Positions 1-9,631 of a stretch of DNA of 64,000 nucleotides are shown in pieces. A program made the position numbers and the translations under genes. The notes below the pieces were generated by a model. It was not told where the DNA came from and searched no databases. It saw only the letters and a program-made list of their open reading frames with translations. Every line of letters begins with the position of its first letter. Position 1 is the first letter of the stretch. Source of the DNA: an uncultured Collinsella sp. (GTDB lineage: Bacteria; Actinomycetota; Coriobacteriia; Coriobacteriales; Coriobacteriaceae); the NCBI GenBank assembly GCA_934668345.1, contig CAKUNE010000001.1, positions 434,001 through 498,000 on the forward strand. The letters are read 5' to 3'.

Positions 1-34
1 TGCAGCCGGAAATGGAGTGCGTGTATGCGTGCCG

Positions 35-253
35 CTATTTGTAGCGATAGGTGATGCGACCGCGGGTCAGGTCGTACGGGGAAAGCTCCACGACAACCCT
101 GTCACCGGGGAGAATACGGATGTAATTCATTCGGATCTTGCCAGAAATGTTGCACAGAACCGAATGACCGTTCTCGAGCTCAACCTTAAACATGGCGTTG
201 GGCAGCGGCTCCTTTACCGTACCCTCGAGCTCAATTGCGTCTTCCTTCTTCAC
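35..253 (-). CDS. infA: translation initiation factor IF-1
   Basis: IF-1 is the small OB-fold (S1-like) protein that occupies the ribosomal A site during initiation. The frame gives 72 residues from a GTG start ([12 protein letters not shown]...), the usual family length, and ends in the typical basic tail ([11 protein letters not shown]). A TTG two codons upstream (259) is also possible; I prefer GTG because it gives the standard length and stands about ten bases after a GAGAAAG ribosome-binding site. It follows map after a 98-base gap, the classical end of the spc operon. The 34 bases beyond its stop hold nothing recognisable before the window edge. Confidence 0.95.
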   Translation of the reverse strand: MKKEDAIELEGTVKEPLPNAMFKVELENGHSVLCNISGKIRMNYIRILPGDRVVVELSPYDLTRGRITYRYK

Positions 254-357
254 AAGCAATCATCTTTCTCTAGAAAACGACAGCGATTGAGTATTCTACA
301 ACACGTATGCACGCATCGTAATAACTTCGTAATGGCTCCACATCTAAGCGGAACTTG

Positions 358-1146
358 TTACATTTCTCCGCCTTGGAGCGAACACCAAGCACCTTGTGCG
401 TCGGTGGTGAGAATCACCGGACCGTCATTGGTAATGGCGACGGTGTTCTCGTAGTGCGCGGCGGGCAGGTGGTCGTTGGTCGTAACAATCCAACCGTCGG
501 AGCCCGTGCTCACATGGTTGGAACCCATCGTAACCATCGGCTCGATGGCAATGACCATGCCAGCCTGGAGGCGAACGCCCCTCCCCTTCTTTCCATAATT
601 AGGAACGTTGGGGTCCTCGTGCATCACGCGGCCAATGCCATGGCCCACATAGTCACGAAGCACGCCGTATCCGTGAGACTCGGCGAGGGACTGAACGGCA
701 TAACCGACGTCCCCGATATGGTTACCGGGGACAGCCTGCTCGATGGCAGCCTTAAGGCAATCGCGCGTAACCTCGCACAGGGCCTTGGCCTCGGGCGTGG
801 GGGTGCCGACGAAAAACGTCCAAGCGTTATCGCCGACCCAACCGTCGACAACGGCTCCCGTATCGATGGAAATGATATCGCCATCGCGCAGGATCATGTC
901 GGGGTTGGGAATACCGTGGACCACGGCATCGTTGATCGATGCGCAAATGGTTCCCGGGAACCCGCCGTAACCCTTAAAGGCAGGGGTGCCGCCATGCATG
1001 CGGATAATCTGCTCCGCGAGCTGATCGAGCTCAAAAGTCGAAACGCCGGGGCGCACCATGGCTCCAACGTGGCGGAGCGCCATCTTAGATAGCGCTCCTG
1101 CCTTCTTCATCTGCTCGATTTGCGTTGCAGACTTAATCTTGATCAT
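358..1146 (-). CDS. map: methionine aminopeptidase, type I
   Basis: Removes the N-terminal methionine from nascent proteins; cytosolic dinuclear metallopeptidase. The 262-residue protein has the pita-bread fold signatures: an Asp-containing SIDTGAVVDG stretch, a later conserved DNAWTF, the GHGIGRVMHEDP motif with the metal-binding His, and a C-terminal IEPM plus an EN/TVAIT Glu region. Length matches type Ia enzymes without an N-terminal extension. Its ATG overlaps the adk stop as ATGA, so the two are translationally coupled, as in most spc operons. Confidence 0.96.
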   Translation of the reverse strand: MIKIKSATQIEQMKKAGALSKMALRHVGAMVRPGVSTFELDQLAEQIIRMHGGTPAFKGYGGFPGTICASINDAVVHGIPNPDMILRDGDIISIDTGAVVDGWVGDNAWTFFVGTPTPEAKALCEVTRDCLKAAIEQAVPGNHIGDVGYAVQSLAESHGYGVLRDYVGHGIGRVMHEDPNVPNYGKKGRGVRLQAGMVIAIEPMVTMGSNHVSTGSDGWIVTTNDHLPAAHYENTVAITNDGPVILTTDAQGAWCSLQGGEM

Positions 1147-1769
1147 AGACCGAGAGCCTCTTTGACATCCCCGTACACGGTCTCGCGAGCCTGGTCACCG
1201 TTGACCGACTTGAGCAGACCCTGGCCACGATAGTAGTCGACGAGCGGGCTCGTGGACTTCTCGTAGACGTCGAGACGGTTCTTGATGGTCTCGGGCTTGT
1301 CGTCATCGCGCTGATACATCTCGCCGGCGCACTTGGGGCAGGTGGCATCGGCAGCAGTGCCGGTGTAACCGCAGGCGCGGCAGGTGCGACGCGAAGACAG
1401 ACGATCGATAATGACCTCAGGGGCCACATCGACCAGAAGGGCGCAATCGATCTCGCGACCCATGGCGGAGAGCTCGGAATCGAGCGTCACAGCCTGGGCG
1501 GTGTTGCGCGGGAAGCCGTCGAGAATGAAGCCCTGCTGGGCGTCATCGGCGGCAAGGCGCTCCTTGACAAGGTCGATCACGAGCTGGTCGGGAACGAGCT
1601 CGCCAGCGTCCATGTACTTCTTAGCCTGAATACCAAGCTCGGTGCCGCCCTTGACGGCAGCACGCAGCAGGTCGCCCGTGGAAATGTGGGCGACGCCAAA
1701 CTCGGCGACGAGCTCCTGTGCGACGGTACCCTTACCGGCACCCGGAGCTCCGAGCAATACGAGGTTCAT
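1143..1769 (-). CDS. adk: adenylate kinase with zinc-binding LID
   Basis: Interconverts ATP + AMP and 2 ADP in the cytosol. The P-loop GAPGAGKGT lies at the N-terminus, followed by STGDLLR and DGFPRN (AMP site). The LID domain carries two CxxC pairs (CRACG and CPKC), so this is the long, zinc-binding bacterial form (208 residues). I start at the ATG at 1769, seven bases after GAGGAGG, rather than at the TTG two codons upstream. It lies 18 bases after secY and overlaps map. Confidence 0.96.
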   Translation of the reverse strand: MNLVLLGAPGAGKGTVAQELVAEFGVAHISTGDLLRAAVKGGTELGIQAKKYMDAGELVPDQLVIDLVKERLAADDAQQGFILDGFPRNTAQAVTLDSELSAMGREIDCALLVDVAPEVIIDRLSSRRTCRACGYTGTAADATCPKCAGEMYQRDDDKPETIKNRLDVYEKSTSPLVDYYRGQGLLKSVNGDQARETVYGDVKEALGL

Positions 1770-1787
1770 GAGCAATCCTCCTCTAGC

Positions 1788-3074
1788 CTATTTAAAGAAT
1801 CCATCGTAATCATACATCTTGATCTGGCCTTCGAGCTTATCGACCGTGTCGAGCACGACGCCGACCATGATGAGGATGGACGTGCCACCAAATGCCTGGA
1901 TCAGATGGTTACCCGTGAAGGAGAAGATGATCGAAGGCACGATGGCGATGAGCGCCAAAAAGACAGCGCTGGGAAGCGTAATCTTGTTGAGCGCGTTCTT
2001 GATGTAGGCCGCGGTAGCCCTACCCGGACGCACGCCCGGAATAAAGCCGCCCTGCTTCTTAAGGTTGTCGGCGGTGTCATCGGGGTTGAACACCATGGAG
2101 GTGTAGAAGTACGCGAAGAACACGATGAGGACAACGTTAAGCACCCAGTTGAGCCAACCGGTCGAAAGCGCGGAGGCAACTGCCTGAATCCAGCCGATGC
2201 CGGGGAAGAACACGGCAATCTGAGCCGGGAAGTACAGCAGCGCCGAAGCGAAGATGATCGGCACGACACCCGCGGTGTTGACCTTGATGGGCAGGTAGGT
2301 GGTCTGGCCACCCATCATGCGACGGCCAACGACGCGTTTGGCGTAGGAGACCGGGATGCGGCGCTGGCCGCGCTCAAGGAAAACAATCAGCGGAATAACC
2401 AGCAGGATGATGGCGCAGATGATCGCCATGGTGATGATGCCACCGGCATTGCCCTCGGTGCTGGAAAAGATCGCCTGCGGCAGACCGGCCATGATGTTCG
2501 CGAAGATGATCAGCGACATGCCATTGCCGATACCGCGCTGGGTGATGAGCTCACCAATCCACATGATCAGCATGGCGCCCGCGGTGAGCGTACCGACGAT
2601 CATGAGGTCGAAGATGATCTCGGGAGCGCCGGCGCCATTGAAGCTGATGCCGAAGCTCTTAAAGAGGAAGAGGTAACCCACGGAGTTGAGGATTGCCAGA
2701 GCCAAGGTGAGGTAACGCGAATACTGCGTAATCTTGGTCTGACCGACCTCGCCCTCGCGGGCAAGCTCATGCAGGGAAGGCACGACGGCCTGGAGCATCT
2801 GGAGGATGATCGAGCTGGTGATGTAAGGCATGATGCCCAGCGAAAACACCGACACATAGCTCAACGCGCCGCCAGAGAAAAGATTCAGGAGGGCCATAGC
2901 ACCTGCGGCGACCGAATTGTTATCGGTCGAGAAAAGGCCCAGCATCCCCTGGAAGGGAATGCCGGGCACAGGAACGTGCGCACCAATGCGGTACACGACG
3001 AGCATAGCTATGGTAAAAAGAATCTTTTCGCGCAATTCTTTGATGCGGAAAGCATTCTTAAGACCATTTAGCAC
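1788..3074 (-). CDS. secY: preprotein translocase subunit SecY
   Basis: Central channel of the Sec translocon in the cytoplasmic membrane; partners SecE and SecG. The 428-residue protein shows ten hydrophobic segments and the plug/second-helix region ([15 protein letters not shown]) typical of SecY, a cytosolic loop rich in basic residues ([18 protein letters not shown]) and a short C-terminal tail. The start is GTG and overlaps the rplO stop by seven bases, implying translational coupling. Order rplO-secY-adk is standard. Confidence 0.97.
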   Translation of the reverse strand: MLNGLKNAFRIKELREKILFTIAMLVVYRIGAHVPVPGIPFQGMLGLFSTDNNSVAAGAMALLNLFSGGALSYVSVFSLGIMPYITSSIILQMLQAVVPSLHELAREGEVGQTKITQYSRYLTLALAILNSVGYLFLFKSFGISFNGAGAPEIIFDLMIVGTLTAGAMLIMWIGELITQRGIGNGMSLIIFANIMAGLPQAIFSSTEGNAGGIITMAIICAIILLVIPLIVFLERGQRRIPVSYAKRVVGRRMMGGQTTYLPIKVNTAGVVPIIFASALLYFPAQIAVFFPGIGWIQAVASALSTGWLNWVLNVVLIVFFAYFYTSMVFNPDDTADNLKKQGGFIPGVRPGRATAAYIKNALNKITLPSAVFLALIAIVPSIIFSFTGNHLIQAFGGTSILIMVGVVLDTVDKLEGQIKMYDYDGFFK

Positions 3075-3517
3075 GGCAGCTCGACCTTTCCGCCGGCGGC
3101 CTCGATCTTGGCCTGCGCAGAAGCGCTGACCTTGTCGACCTTGACCGTGAACTTCTTGGTGAGCTCACCATTGCCGAGCACCTTGACGGGCTCGAACTCG
3201 CTCTTGGTGATGCGAGCGGCCTTAAGAGCGGCACCGTCGATCACAGCGCCATCCTCGAACTTACGCTCGAGACGCTCAACGTTAACAGCGGTGTACTCGA
3301 TACGACGGGGGTTGCGGAAGCCCGGAAGCTTGGGCAGGCGCATAGCCAGCGGAGTCTGGCCACCCTCGAAGCCGGCACCCTTGGTGCCGCCAGAGCGGGA
3401 ACCCTGGCCCTTCTGGCCGCGGCCAGAAGTGGTGCCGTGACCCGAAGAATTGCCACGGCCGACGCGCTTACGGTTCTTGGTGGAACCGGGCGCGGGAGTA
3501 AGATCGTGAAGCTGCAT
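3068..3517 (-). CDS. rplO: 50S ribosomal protein L15
   Basis: Late-assembly protein of the large subunit. The 149-residue protein begins [20 protein letters not shown] and has the Gly/Arg-rich N-terminal extension ([20 protein letters not shown]) that threads into 23S rRNA, then a globular C-terminal half. It sits three bases after rpmD and overlaps secY. Confidence 0.97.
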   Translation of the reverse strand: MQLHDLTPAPGSTKNRKRVGRGNSSGHGTTSGRGQKGQGSRSGGTKGAGFEGGQTPLAMRLPKLPGFRNPRRIEYTAVNVERLERKFEDGAVIDGAALKAARITKSEFEPVKVLGNGELTKKFTVKVDKVSASAQAKIEAAGGKVELPC

Positions 3518-3520
3518 TTG

Positions 3521-3703
3521 CTACTCCTCTACAATCTCGACAAGGTGCTTGACCTTGAAGATCATGCCGCGGACGGACTCGTTGTCAGCAATCTCGCGAA
3601 CCTCGCGGATCCTGTGGAGACCGAGGGCACGGACAGTACGGACCTGGTCCTGCTTGCAACCGTTGGTGCTGCGGACCTGCTTGATCTTGATGGTGTCAGC
3701 CAT
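3521..3703 (-). CDS. rpmD: 50S ribosomal protein L30
   Basis: Small large-subunit protein of 60 residues, the normal bacterial length. It carries the conserved KQVRSTNGCKQDQVRTVRAL opening and an LGLHRIREVREIADNESVRGM centre. It is placed between rpsE and rplO with two- and three-base gaps, so it is certainly co-transcribed with them. Confidence 0.96.
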   Translation of the reverse strand: MADTIKIKQVRSTNGCKQDQVRTVRALGLHRIREVREIADNESVRGMIFKVKHLVEIVEE

Positions 3704-3705
3704 GC

Positions 3706-4230
3706 TTAGTTCTCCTTACCGACGAACATCTCGGAGACCGTCAGGCCACGGCGAGCCGCGACGTCCTCAGGGCTGGAGAGCTCCTTGAGGCCCTCGACGG
3801 CAGCCTTGATGATGTTGAGGCCGTTGTCGGTACCGAGGGACTTGGACAGGACGTTCTTGATGCCAGCAAGCTCAAAGAGGGGACGCACAGCGCCGCCGGC
3901 GATAACGCCGGTACCCTCGACAGCGGGCTTGATGATGATGCGGCCGGCACCAAAGTGGCCGAGAACCTCGTGCGGGATGGTGCCCTGCTCGGTCACCGGC
4001 ACGTGGAACATGTTCTTCTTGGCATCGAGAGACGCCTTGGAGATGGCCAGGGGCACCTCAGCGGACTTGCCCATGCCAACGCCGACGTTGCCCTTGCCGT
4101 CGCCAACGACGACGAGAGCGACGAGGCTCATGCGACGACCGCCCTTGACGGTCTTCGACACGCGGTTGATGTAAACGACGCGCTCCTCGAACTCGGAGGC
4201 CTCGCGCTGCTGCTTCTGATTACGAGCCAT
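3706..4230 (-). CDS. rpsE: 30S ribosomal protein S5
   Basis: Small-subunit protein important for decoding fidelity and mRNA unwinding at the entry channel. The 174-residue frame has the double-stranded RNA-binding-like N-terminal domain ([20 protein letters not shown], the fidelity loop) and the S5 C-terminal domain ([20 protein letters not shown]). The ATG follows AGGAGGT. It lies 14 bases after rplR. Confidence 0.97.
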   Translation of the reverse strand: MARNQKQQREASEFEERVVYINRVSKTVKGGRRMSLVALVVVGDGKGNVGVGMGKSAEVPLAISKASLDAKKNMFHVPVTEQGTIPHEVLGHFGAGRIIIKPAVEGTGVIAGGAVRPLFELAGIKNVLSKSLGTDNGLNIIKAAVEGLKELSSPEDVAARRGLTVSEMFVGKEN

Positions 4231-4244
4231 GTGCTACATACCTC

Positions 4245-4613
4245 CTAGAACTCGAGACCGGCGGCACGAGCACCGTCGGCGAGGGCCTTGACGCGGCCAT
4301 GGTAGATACGGCCACCGCGATCGAAGGCGACCTTGGTGATGCCGGCCTCGATGGCGCGCTTGCCAACGAGCTGACCGACCTTCTCCGCAGCCTCCTTGTT
4401 CGAGGTGTGGGTGCCCTTGAACTCGGCCTCGAGGGTCGAGGCAGAGACGAGCGTCAGGCTGGAGCCCTTGCTGTCGTCGATGATCTGGGCATAGATGTTG
4501 GCGTTAGTACGGGTCACGCGAAGACGCGGACGCTCGGAGGTACCCGAGACCTTGCCGCGAACACGACGCTGACGACGCTTGAGGCCTTCCAGCTTCGCCT
4601 TATGCTTGTTCAT
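4245..4613 (-). CDS. rplR: 50S ribosomal protein L18
   Basis: Binds 5S rRNA together with L5 and L25 in the central protuberance. The 122-residue protein has the basic N-terminus ([20 protein letters not shown]), the [18 protein letters not shown] core and the C-terminal [19 protein letters not shown] signature. A 75-base gap with a hairpin separates it from rplF. Confidence 0.97.
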   Translation of the reverse strand: MNKHKAKLEGLKRRQRRVRGKVSGTSERPRLRVTRTNANIYAQIIDDSKGSSLTLVSASTLEAEFKGTHTSNKEAAEKVGQLVGKRAIEAGITKVAFDRGGRIYHGRVKALADGARAAGLEF

Positions 4614-4641
4614 ACGTAAACTCCTAAAAAGGTTGATCTTG

Positions 4642-4663
4642 CCAGCACCTGACGGGGTGCTGG
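4642..4663 (-). other. intercistronic hairpin between rplF and rplR
   Basis: An 8-base-pair stem (CCAGCACC / GGTGCTGG) with a six-base loop lies in the unusually long rplF-rplR gap. No T-run follows within a few bases, so it is better read as an mRNA processing/stability or attenuation structure than as a full terminator. Confidence 0.5.
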
Positions 4664-4688
4664 TCTTATGCGAGTGAGTCGGTTACGA

Positions 4689-5225
4689 CTACTTGGCGGC
4701 CTTACCCAGCTTGCGGCGGATGTGCTCGCCAACGTAGTGGATACCCTTGCCCTTGTAAGGCTCGGGAGGACGATGGCCGCGGATCTCAGCGGCGATCTGA
4801 CCGACCTGCTGCTTGTTGATACCCTTGACGTTCACGTGGGTGTTGTCGGGAACCTCGAAGGTGATGCCCTCGGGAGCCTCGACGATCACGGGGTGCGAGA
4901 AGCCCAGGGAGAACTCGAGGTTCTTGCCCTTCTGCTGCACGCGGTAACCGACGCCGGCGAGCTCGAGCTTCTTCTCGAAGCCCTCGGAAACGCCAACAAC
5001 CATGTTGTGGATGAGGGCGCGGGTGAGGCCGTGGCGGGCACGGGTCTCACGCTCGTCGTCGGGACGGGAAACGGTGAGGACGTTGTCCTCGACGTTGATA
5101 GCGAGCTTCTCAAAGACATCGAGCTCGAGCTGGCCCTTGGGGCCCTTGACGACAACGTTGTTGCCGTTGACTGCCACTTCGACTCCGGCGGGAATCTGGA
5201 CAGGCTTATTACCGATACGAGACAC
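4689..5225 (-). CDS. rplF: 50S ribosomal protein L6
   Basis: Large-subunit protein near the sarcin-ricin loop, needed for translation factor binding. The 178-residue frame begins [19 protein letters not shown] and has two repeated L6 domains; the C-terminal domain ends in the signature [20 protein letters not shown]. It sits 33 bases after rpsH in the normal spc order. Confidence 0.97.
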   Translation of the reverse strand: MSRIGNKPVQIPAGVEVAVNGNNVVVKGPKGQLELDVFEKLAINVEDNVLTVSRPDDERETRARHGLTRALIHNMVVGVSEGFEKKLELAGVGYRVQQKGKNLEFSLGFSHPVIVEAPEGITFEVPDNTHVNVKGINKQQVGQIAAEIRGHRPPEPYKGKGIHYVGEHIRRKLGKAAK

Positions 5226-5258
5226 GGTGATCTCCTTTCCTTCTACCTACCGAGCGAA

Positions 5259-5657
5259 TTACCAGACGTAAGCGATGATCTCGCCGCCGACGTTGTGCTT
5301 GCGAGCATCGCGGTCGGTCATGACGCCATGGCTGGTGGAAATAATGGCGGTACCAAGGCCACCGCGGACGCGGGGCATGTCGGCAACGCCGGTGTACTTA
5401 CGCAGGCCCGGCTTGGAAATGCGGCGGATGCCGTTGATGACCTTAGCCTTCTTGGGACCATACTTAAGCGTGATGTGCAGAGTCTTCTGGGGAACGGTGT
5501 CCTCGACATCGTAGCCCTCGATGTAGCCCTCCTCGTGCAGAACACGAGCGATCTCGACGAGCTTCTTGCTGCTCGGCATGGAGACCGTGGCCTTGTTCAC
5601 AGAGTTAGCGTTACGGATGCGCGTAAGCATATCTGCGATCGGGTCTGTAAGGTTCAT
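5259..5657 (-). CDS. rpsH: 30S ribosomal protein S8
   Basis: Primary 16S rRNA-binding protein of the small-subunit platform, and in Escherichia coli the translational repressor of the spc operon. The 132-residue protein begins [20 protein letters not shown] and ends with the conserved [20 protein letters not shown] region. The 119-base gap to rpsN upstream holds GC-rich complementary segments. Whether S8 autoregulates here cannot be judged from one sequence. Confidence 0.97.
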   Translation of the reverse strand: MNLTDPIADMLTRIRNANSVNKATVSMPSSKKLVEIARVLHEEGYIEGYDVEDTVPQKTLHITLKYGPKKAKVINGIRRISKPGLRKYTGVADMPRVRGGLGTAIISTSHGVMTDRDARKHNVGGEIIAYVW

Positions 5658-5776
5658 ACAGATTCTCCTTCGTTCTTGATGAACACGTGCTCTTGGTTCT
5701 TCGCCGCCCTTAACGGCAAAGCCTTTTTAGCGCGTTTTCCCTGTTCCAAACTGATGCTTGAAACGCTGGTAGTGAC

Positions 5777-5962
5777 TTACCAGCTGGCCTTCTTAACGCC
5801 GGGAAGCTCGCCCTTGAGTGCAAGCTCGCGGAAGCAGACACGGCACAGGCCGAACTTGCGGTACACAGAGTGCGGACGGCCGCAGCGCTGGCAGCGCGTG
5901 TACTCACGAGTAGAGAACTTCTGCTTGCGATTGCACTTGACGATCATCGATGTCTTAGCCAC
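5777..5962 (-). CDS. rpsN: 30S ribosomal protein S14, zinc-binding (type Z)
   Basis: The 61-residue short form of S14. It keeps both CxxC pairs (CQRCG and CRVCF) that bind one zinc ion, unlike the long zinc-independent paralogue. It begins [20 protein letters not shown] and has the [14 protein letters not shown] core. It lies between rplE and rpsH, the standard position. Confidence 0.97.
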   Translation of the reverse strand: MAKTSMIVKCNRKQKFSTREYTRCQRCGRPHSVYRKFGLCRVCFRELALKGELPGVKKASW

Positions 5963-5996
5963 TTATATCCTCCTCACATAGAGTATTGTTCGCCCC

Positions 5997-6026
5997 AAGC
6001 GCCGCCCCCTTGTGGGAACGGCGCTT
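5997..6026 (-). other. intercistronic hairpin between rplE and rpsN
   Basis: An 8-base-pair perfect stem (AAGCGCCG / CGGCGCTT) with a 14-base loop lies in the 79-base rplE-rpsN gap. There is no T-run. It could be a stability element or a binding site for a ribosomal protein. Confidence 0.45.
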
Positions 6027-6041
6027 ATAGGGCAGGTGAAC

Positions 6042-6599
6042 CTATTTCTTGAACGGGAAACCGAAGGCGTCCAGAAGGGCCTTGGCCTCCTCATCGGTGT
6101 TGGCGGTGGTCACGAAAGTGATGTCCATACCACGCTGGTGATCGACGGAGTCGAAGTCGATCTCGGGGAAGATGAGCTGCTCGGTGACGCCCATGGAGAA
6201 GTTACCACGGCCGTCGAAGCTCTTGGCGGAGATGCCGCGGAAGTCGCGGATACGGGGGATCGCGACGGAGGTCAGACGATCGAAGAACTCCCACATACGG
6301 TCGCCACGCAGGGTAACCTTGCAGCCGATCGGCATACCAGCGCGCAGGCGGAAGGTAGCGATGGACTTGCGGGCACGGGTGATCATCGGCTGCTGGCCGG
6401 TGATGGCGCGCAGGTCGCGCACGGCACCGTCGATGGCCTTGGAATCGGTAGCGGCCTCGCCGACACCCATGTTCACGACGATCTTCTCAAACTTGGGGAT
6501 CATCATGACGTTCTCGTACTGGAACTTGTCCTGAAGCTGCTGCTTGACCTCGTTGTTGTACTTGGTCTTCAGACGCGGCACATACTTCTCTTCTGCCAT
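6042..6599 (-). CDS. rplE: 50S ribosomal protein L5
   Basis: 5S rRNA-binding protein of the central protuberance. The 185-residue protein has the conserved [11 protein letters not shown] motif, the [18 protein letters not shown] centre and a C-terminal [25 protein letters not shown]. In most bacteria rplX lies directly upstream; here the next 300 bases upstream are a promoter-like region plus a long palindrome, then purine genes. rplX is found 32.7 kb away, so rplE is now the first gene of its transcript. Confidence 0.97.
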   Translation of the reverse strand: MAEEKYVPRLKTKYNNEVKQQLQDKFQYENVMMIPKFEKIVVNMGVGEAATDSKAIDGAVRDLRAITGQQPMITRARKSIATFRLRAGMPIGCKVTLRGDRMWEFFDRLTSVAIPRIRDFRGISAKSFDGRGNFSMGVTEQLIFPEIDFDSVDHQRGMDITFVTTANTDEEAKALLDAFGFPFKK

Positions 6600-6933
6600 T
6601 GTTCACTCCTTCTTGGGGTTTTAAGCACGGGGCGTGGCCACGATGGGTTGTCCTCGTGCCTCCTGGCTGCATCCGCGCCGCTCATGGCATTTTGCGGTTT
6701 GGACTCGACGCAGCAGGAGCCGACAAAACAATCGGTACTATACGCGCATCGGGAGCGTATTTCCAGAAAAACCTCGTCTGCCTGCACAACTCCACAACTC
6801 CCCCGCACAAATGCGTCCGCATGCGACGGAGGAAAACGGATCCCTTGGCAGTTGCGGTGAAATAGGGACTGTTTGACGGCTTAACTGGCTTAAACAGTCC
6901 GTATTTCACCGCATCTTATTGATGGGGATGCGA
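6600..6933 (-). promoter_or_regulatory. gene-free region with candidate promoter of the rplE operon
   Basis: This 334-base gap has no convincing gene. On the minus strand a TATAGT hexamer at 6737-6742 could be the -10 box of a promoter serving rplE to infA; the -35 region (TGGAAA at 17 bases) is weak. The ribosome-binding site of rplE is AAGAAGGAGTG. The far end holds a long palindrome (6854-6912). A promoter is required somewhere here because the genes upstream (rplX side) end in a terminator. Confidence 0.45.
6854..6912. repeat. long palindrome, copy 1 of a dispersed pair
   Basis: Two 21-base arms (GCGGTGAAATAGGGACTGTTT and its complement) pair with one mismatch around a 17-base loop. The same arms occur at 9632-9706. 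It lies 21 bases after the stop of the XdhC-family gene. No T-run follows, so it is not an obvious terminator. Confidence 0.85.
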
Positions 6934-7977
6934 CTAGCGCTTGCGGGGGACGAGCTTGGTGCGGCGCAGGTGGATCATCTCGGCAGCGATGGAGATGGCA
7001 ATCTCCTCGGGATCCTCGGCCTCGATGGCAACGCCGATCGGCAGGTGCAGCCCGTCGATCTGGTCCTGCGTAAAGCCCTCCTGCTCCAGGCGGGCGCGCA
7101 CAAAGGCCGTCTTACGGCGCGAACCCAAGCAGCCCAGATAGGCTGGCTTGGCGCGCATGGCCTGAATCACCACGTCGATATCGGACTTGTGACCCGCCGT
7201 GGCGACGACCACCAGGTCGCGCGGGCCGATGGGGCACTGCTTGCTCAGGTTCTTGTAGTCGACCAGACGACGGTCGTAGACACCGGGCACCCATTCGGAC
7301 GTCAACGTGCCGGGGCGGTCGTCGCAAGCCACGACGGCAAAGCCCGCCGCCGTGAGCACCCGCGCCGTCGCAGCACCCACGTGTCCGCAGCCAAAGATAT
7401 AGGTCAGGCCCTCGGGGCAGAGCGTCTCGATGTGCGCGGGAGGAATCTCGGAGGCGGCGTTGGTGTAGGTGACGCTGCTCCCCTCTTCCGCCAGCGAAAG
7501 CCCGGGGCAGCCCGCAATGGTGCGGCGCGATTCCTCGCCATGGCACTCGGCCACATCGCCCTCGAGCGCGCTTGCGATAAACGGCTCAAAGTCGATGACG
7601 AAGTCGCCGATGCGCCGATAGGCCAAGACGTCGGCAATCGACTGGAACAACGGTACCTGGGTCGCATCCAGATGCAGGTAGCACAGGCAGATGGCTCCGC
7701 CGCAGATCATGCCGGTATCGGAGTTCTCGCCGCCCATGGTGTAGCGGACCAGACGCGACTGTCCCACGCCCAGGAGCTCGCGCGCCTCATCCAGCGCAAA
7801 GAGCTCAATCTTGCCGCCGCCGATAGTGCCCGCCTGGCTGCCATCGGCAAAGACGGCCATCCAGGCGCCCACACCGCGCGGGGACGACCCCGCCGTACCG
7901 GCCACGACCACCAGCTCGCACGTCTCGCCAGCACGCAGGGCGGCAAGCGCCGCATTCACAACATCGAGCTTTTCCAT
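6934..7977 (-). CDS. XdhC/CoxI-family molybdenum cofactor maturation protein
   Basis: XdhC-type proteins bind molybdenum cofactor, support its sulfuration (or, in selenium-dependent systems, its final modification) and deliver it to xanthine dehydrogenase-like enzymes. The 347-residue protein has the N-terminal XdhC_CoxI domain (ELVVVAGTAGSSPRGVGAWM; GTIGGGKIE) and the C-terminal Rossmann domain (TYIFGCGHVGAATARVL, then LGCLGSRRKTAFVRARL), which is complete. It lies nine bases after yqeB and is surely its operon partner. The likely client is XdhD at 22-25 kb. Confidence 0.9.
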   Translation of the reverse strand: MEKLDVVNAALAALRAGETCELVVVAGTAGSSPRGVGAWMAVFADGSQAGTIGGGKIELFALDEARELLGVGQSRLVRYTMGGENSDTGMICGGAICLCYLHLDATQVPLFQSIADVLAYRRIGDFVIDFEPFIASALEGDVAECHGEESRRTIAGCPGLSLAEEGSSVTYTNAASEIPPAHIETLCPEGLTYIFGCGHVGAATARVLTAAGFAVVACDDRPGTLTSEWVPGVYDRRLVDYKNLSKQCPIGPRDLVVVATAGHKSDIDVVIQAMRAKPAYLGCLGSRRKTAFVRARLEQEGFTQDQIDGLHLPIGVAIEAEDPEEIAISIAAEMIHLRRTKLVPRKR

Positions 7978-7986
7978 TGCCGCCTT

Positions 7987-8781
7987 CTATCCTCTAAAGA
8001 CATCGGTGAGCATAGCGAGCGCCTCGAGCACGCCGCCGCCGACCGACGTCGCTTTGTCCGAAATATAGTTGATATAGCTGGCATCGCCGCGCGGGTCGAC
8101 GTCGGCACATTTAAAGCCCTCGGTCACCTGAACACCGTCGGCCAAAAGGCCGCGCAAGCAGCCGTCAATCTGCGTGACCATGGGAGTATCACCCGCATAC
8201 CCGATCACATCGCCGGCACTCACGATGTCGCCGATGGTGCGGTCGGACCTAAACACGCCGGCGGCGGGGCTGTGGATAACACGTTCCTTGCCATAGCCGG
8301 CGATAATGCCCGGCACGCCCGTGTTGGGCTGGGGCGAACCTTGGGTAATGACACGGCCGAGAAAATGTCCGCGCATGGTCTCGACCACGGCGTCGCAATC
8401 GACCGGCGCGGTAAAGCCCGGCCCCACAGCGATGACGGCAGGCGCCATGTCGCGCGTGGTGCCCAAGTTGCGCTTAGCCAAAATCGCGTCGACCACAGCC
8501 GCGGGTTTAAGCTCATCGAGCATCTTGGCCTGAGGGTCCACCACAACGGCGACGTCTCCAGCCTCGGTAATCTCAAGCGCCTCAGCCGGCGTCCGTGCCA
8601 AGCGAGCGCGAATGCCTTCGACCTCGACCTCGCCCAGGCGAATGGCCTCGCAAAAACAGATTGTGCGGCGGATGCACGTGGGAACCGCGATATCGGCCAT
8701 AACGACCGAAACGCCGGCGCGCACCAAGCGAGCGGCGACGCCCGTGGCGATATCGCCGGCGCCGCGAACATAAACGAGCAT
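7987..8781 (-). CDS. yqeB: YqeB, selenium-dependent molybdenum hydroxylase system protein
   Basis: Member of the EF2563/YqeB family, found with yqeC and molybdenum hydroxylases in genomes where selenium is thought to be part of a molybdenum cofactor; its precise reaction is unproven. The 264 residues open with a Rossmann-like VRGAGDIATGVAARLVRAG, include CIRRTICFCEAI and RNLGTTRDMAPAVIAVGPGF, and end with a biotinyl/lipoyl-like hairpin region (SAGDVIGYAGDTPMVTQIDG). It is transcribed divergently from yqeC across a 102-base gap with candidate promoters for both, and is followed by the XdhC-family gene. Confidence 0.9.
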   Translation of the reverse strand: MLVYVRGAGDIATGVAARLVRAGVSVVMADIAVPTCIRRTICFCEAIRLGEVEVEGIRARLARTPAEALEITEAGDVAVVVDPQAKMLDELKPAAVVDAILAKRNLGTTRDMAPAVIAVGPGFTAPVDCDAVVETMRGHFLGRVITQGSPQPNTGVPGIIAGYGKERVIHSPAAGVFRSDRTIGDIVSAGDVIGYAGDTPMVTQIDGCLRGLLADGVQVTEGFKCADVDPRGDASYINYISDKATSVGGGVLEALAMLTDVFRG

Positions 8782-8883
8782 TCCCGGGGCACCTCCCTGT
8801 GCTACGGTTTGAGCAGAGCAAAAGCGGTTCGGCCGCTACTCTGATGATTATTTATTATCACAGTATTATACGGCGGTGAACAG

Positions 8884-9618
8884 ATGGAAACGGTTAGCGG
8901 CAATCTTGCCTCTGTGCTCAGGATTGAGCCGGGCATTACCGCGATTATCGGCAGTGGCGGCAAGTCGACGCTGCTGAAGACGCTGGGTCTCGAGCTCATG
9001 CGCACTGGCGGCCGCGTGCTCCTCTGTACCACCACGCACATGTTTCCCGTCGCCGGCGTGCCATGGGACGGGTCGAGCCGTCGCCTGGACGCCGCGCCTT
9101 GGAAGCCGGGGACCCTACATGTTCCCGGCTGCACCTGCGAGGCATGCGCGGGACTTGTCCGCGGAAGTATCTGCCAGGCGGGTGTTTTGAACCCGGAGAC
9201 AGGCAAGCTCTCCGCCCCCGCCGAGCCGCTCAACGAGCTGGCACAGCGCTTTGACTATGTGTTGGCCGAGGCAGATGGCAGCAAGCAACTCCCGCTCAAG
9301 GCGCATGCCGTCTGGGAGCCGGTAATTCCCGCCGCCGCGACAAACGTTGTCTGGGTCGTCGGCGCCTCGGGGCTGGGCAAGCCCGTCGCCGAGGTTGTCC
9401 ACCGCCCCGAGCTCTTCTGCGAGCGCTGCGGCTGCGAGCCCACCGACGCTGCCACCCCAGAGCGCGTCGCCCAGGTGCTCAATGCCGAGCTGCAGATGCT
9501 GAACCTCAACAATGCCCGTATCATGCTCAACCAAGTCGACACGCTTGCTGATCCAACGATGGCAGATCGCTTCCAAGCAGCCCTCGGCCGCCCCGTCGTC
9601 GCCACCAACCTCAAGTAG
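8884..9618 (+). CDS. yqeC: YqeC, selenium-dependent hydroxylase accessory protein
   Basis: YqeC proteins are P-loop NTPases that co-occur with selenium-dependent molybdenum hydroxylases. The 244-residue protein has a Walker A motif (GSGGKST) at about residues 22-28, TTHMF, the ADGSKQLPLKAH signature and the INQVD-like LNQVD of the G domain. It also holds Cys-rich spots (CTCEAC; CERCGCEP). The ATG follows GGCGGTGAACAG. The frame ends soon after ATNLK, slightly shorter than some homologues. It converges on the hydantoinase gene, with a palindrome between them. Confidence 0.85.
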   Translation: METVSGNLASVLRIEPGITAIIGSGGKSTLLKTLGLELMRTGGRVLLCTTTHMFPVAGVPWDGSSRRLDAAPWKPGTLHVPGCTCEACAGLVRGSICQAGVLNPETGKLSAPAEPLNELAQRFDYVLAEADGSKQLPLKAHAVWEPVIPAAATNVVWVVGASGLGKPVAEVVHRPELFCERCGCEPTDAATPERVAQVLNAELQMLNLNNARIMLNQVDTLADPTMADRFQAALGRPVVATNLK

Positions 9619-9631
9619 CCAGCCCCAGTCT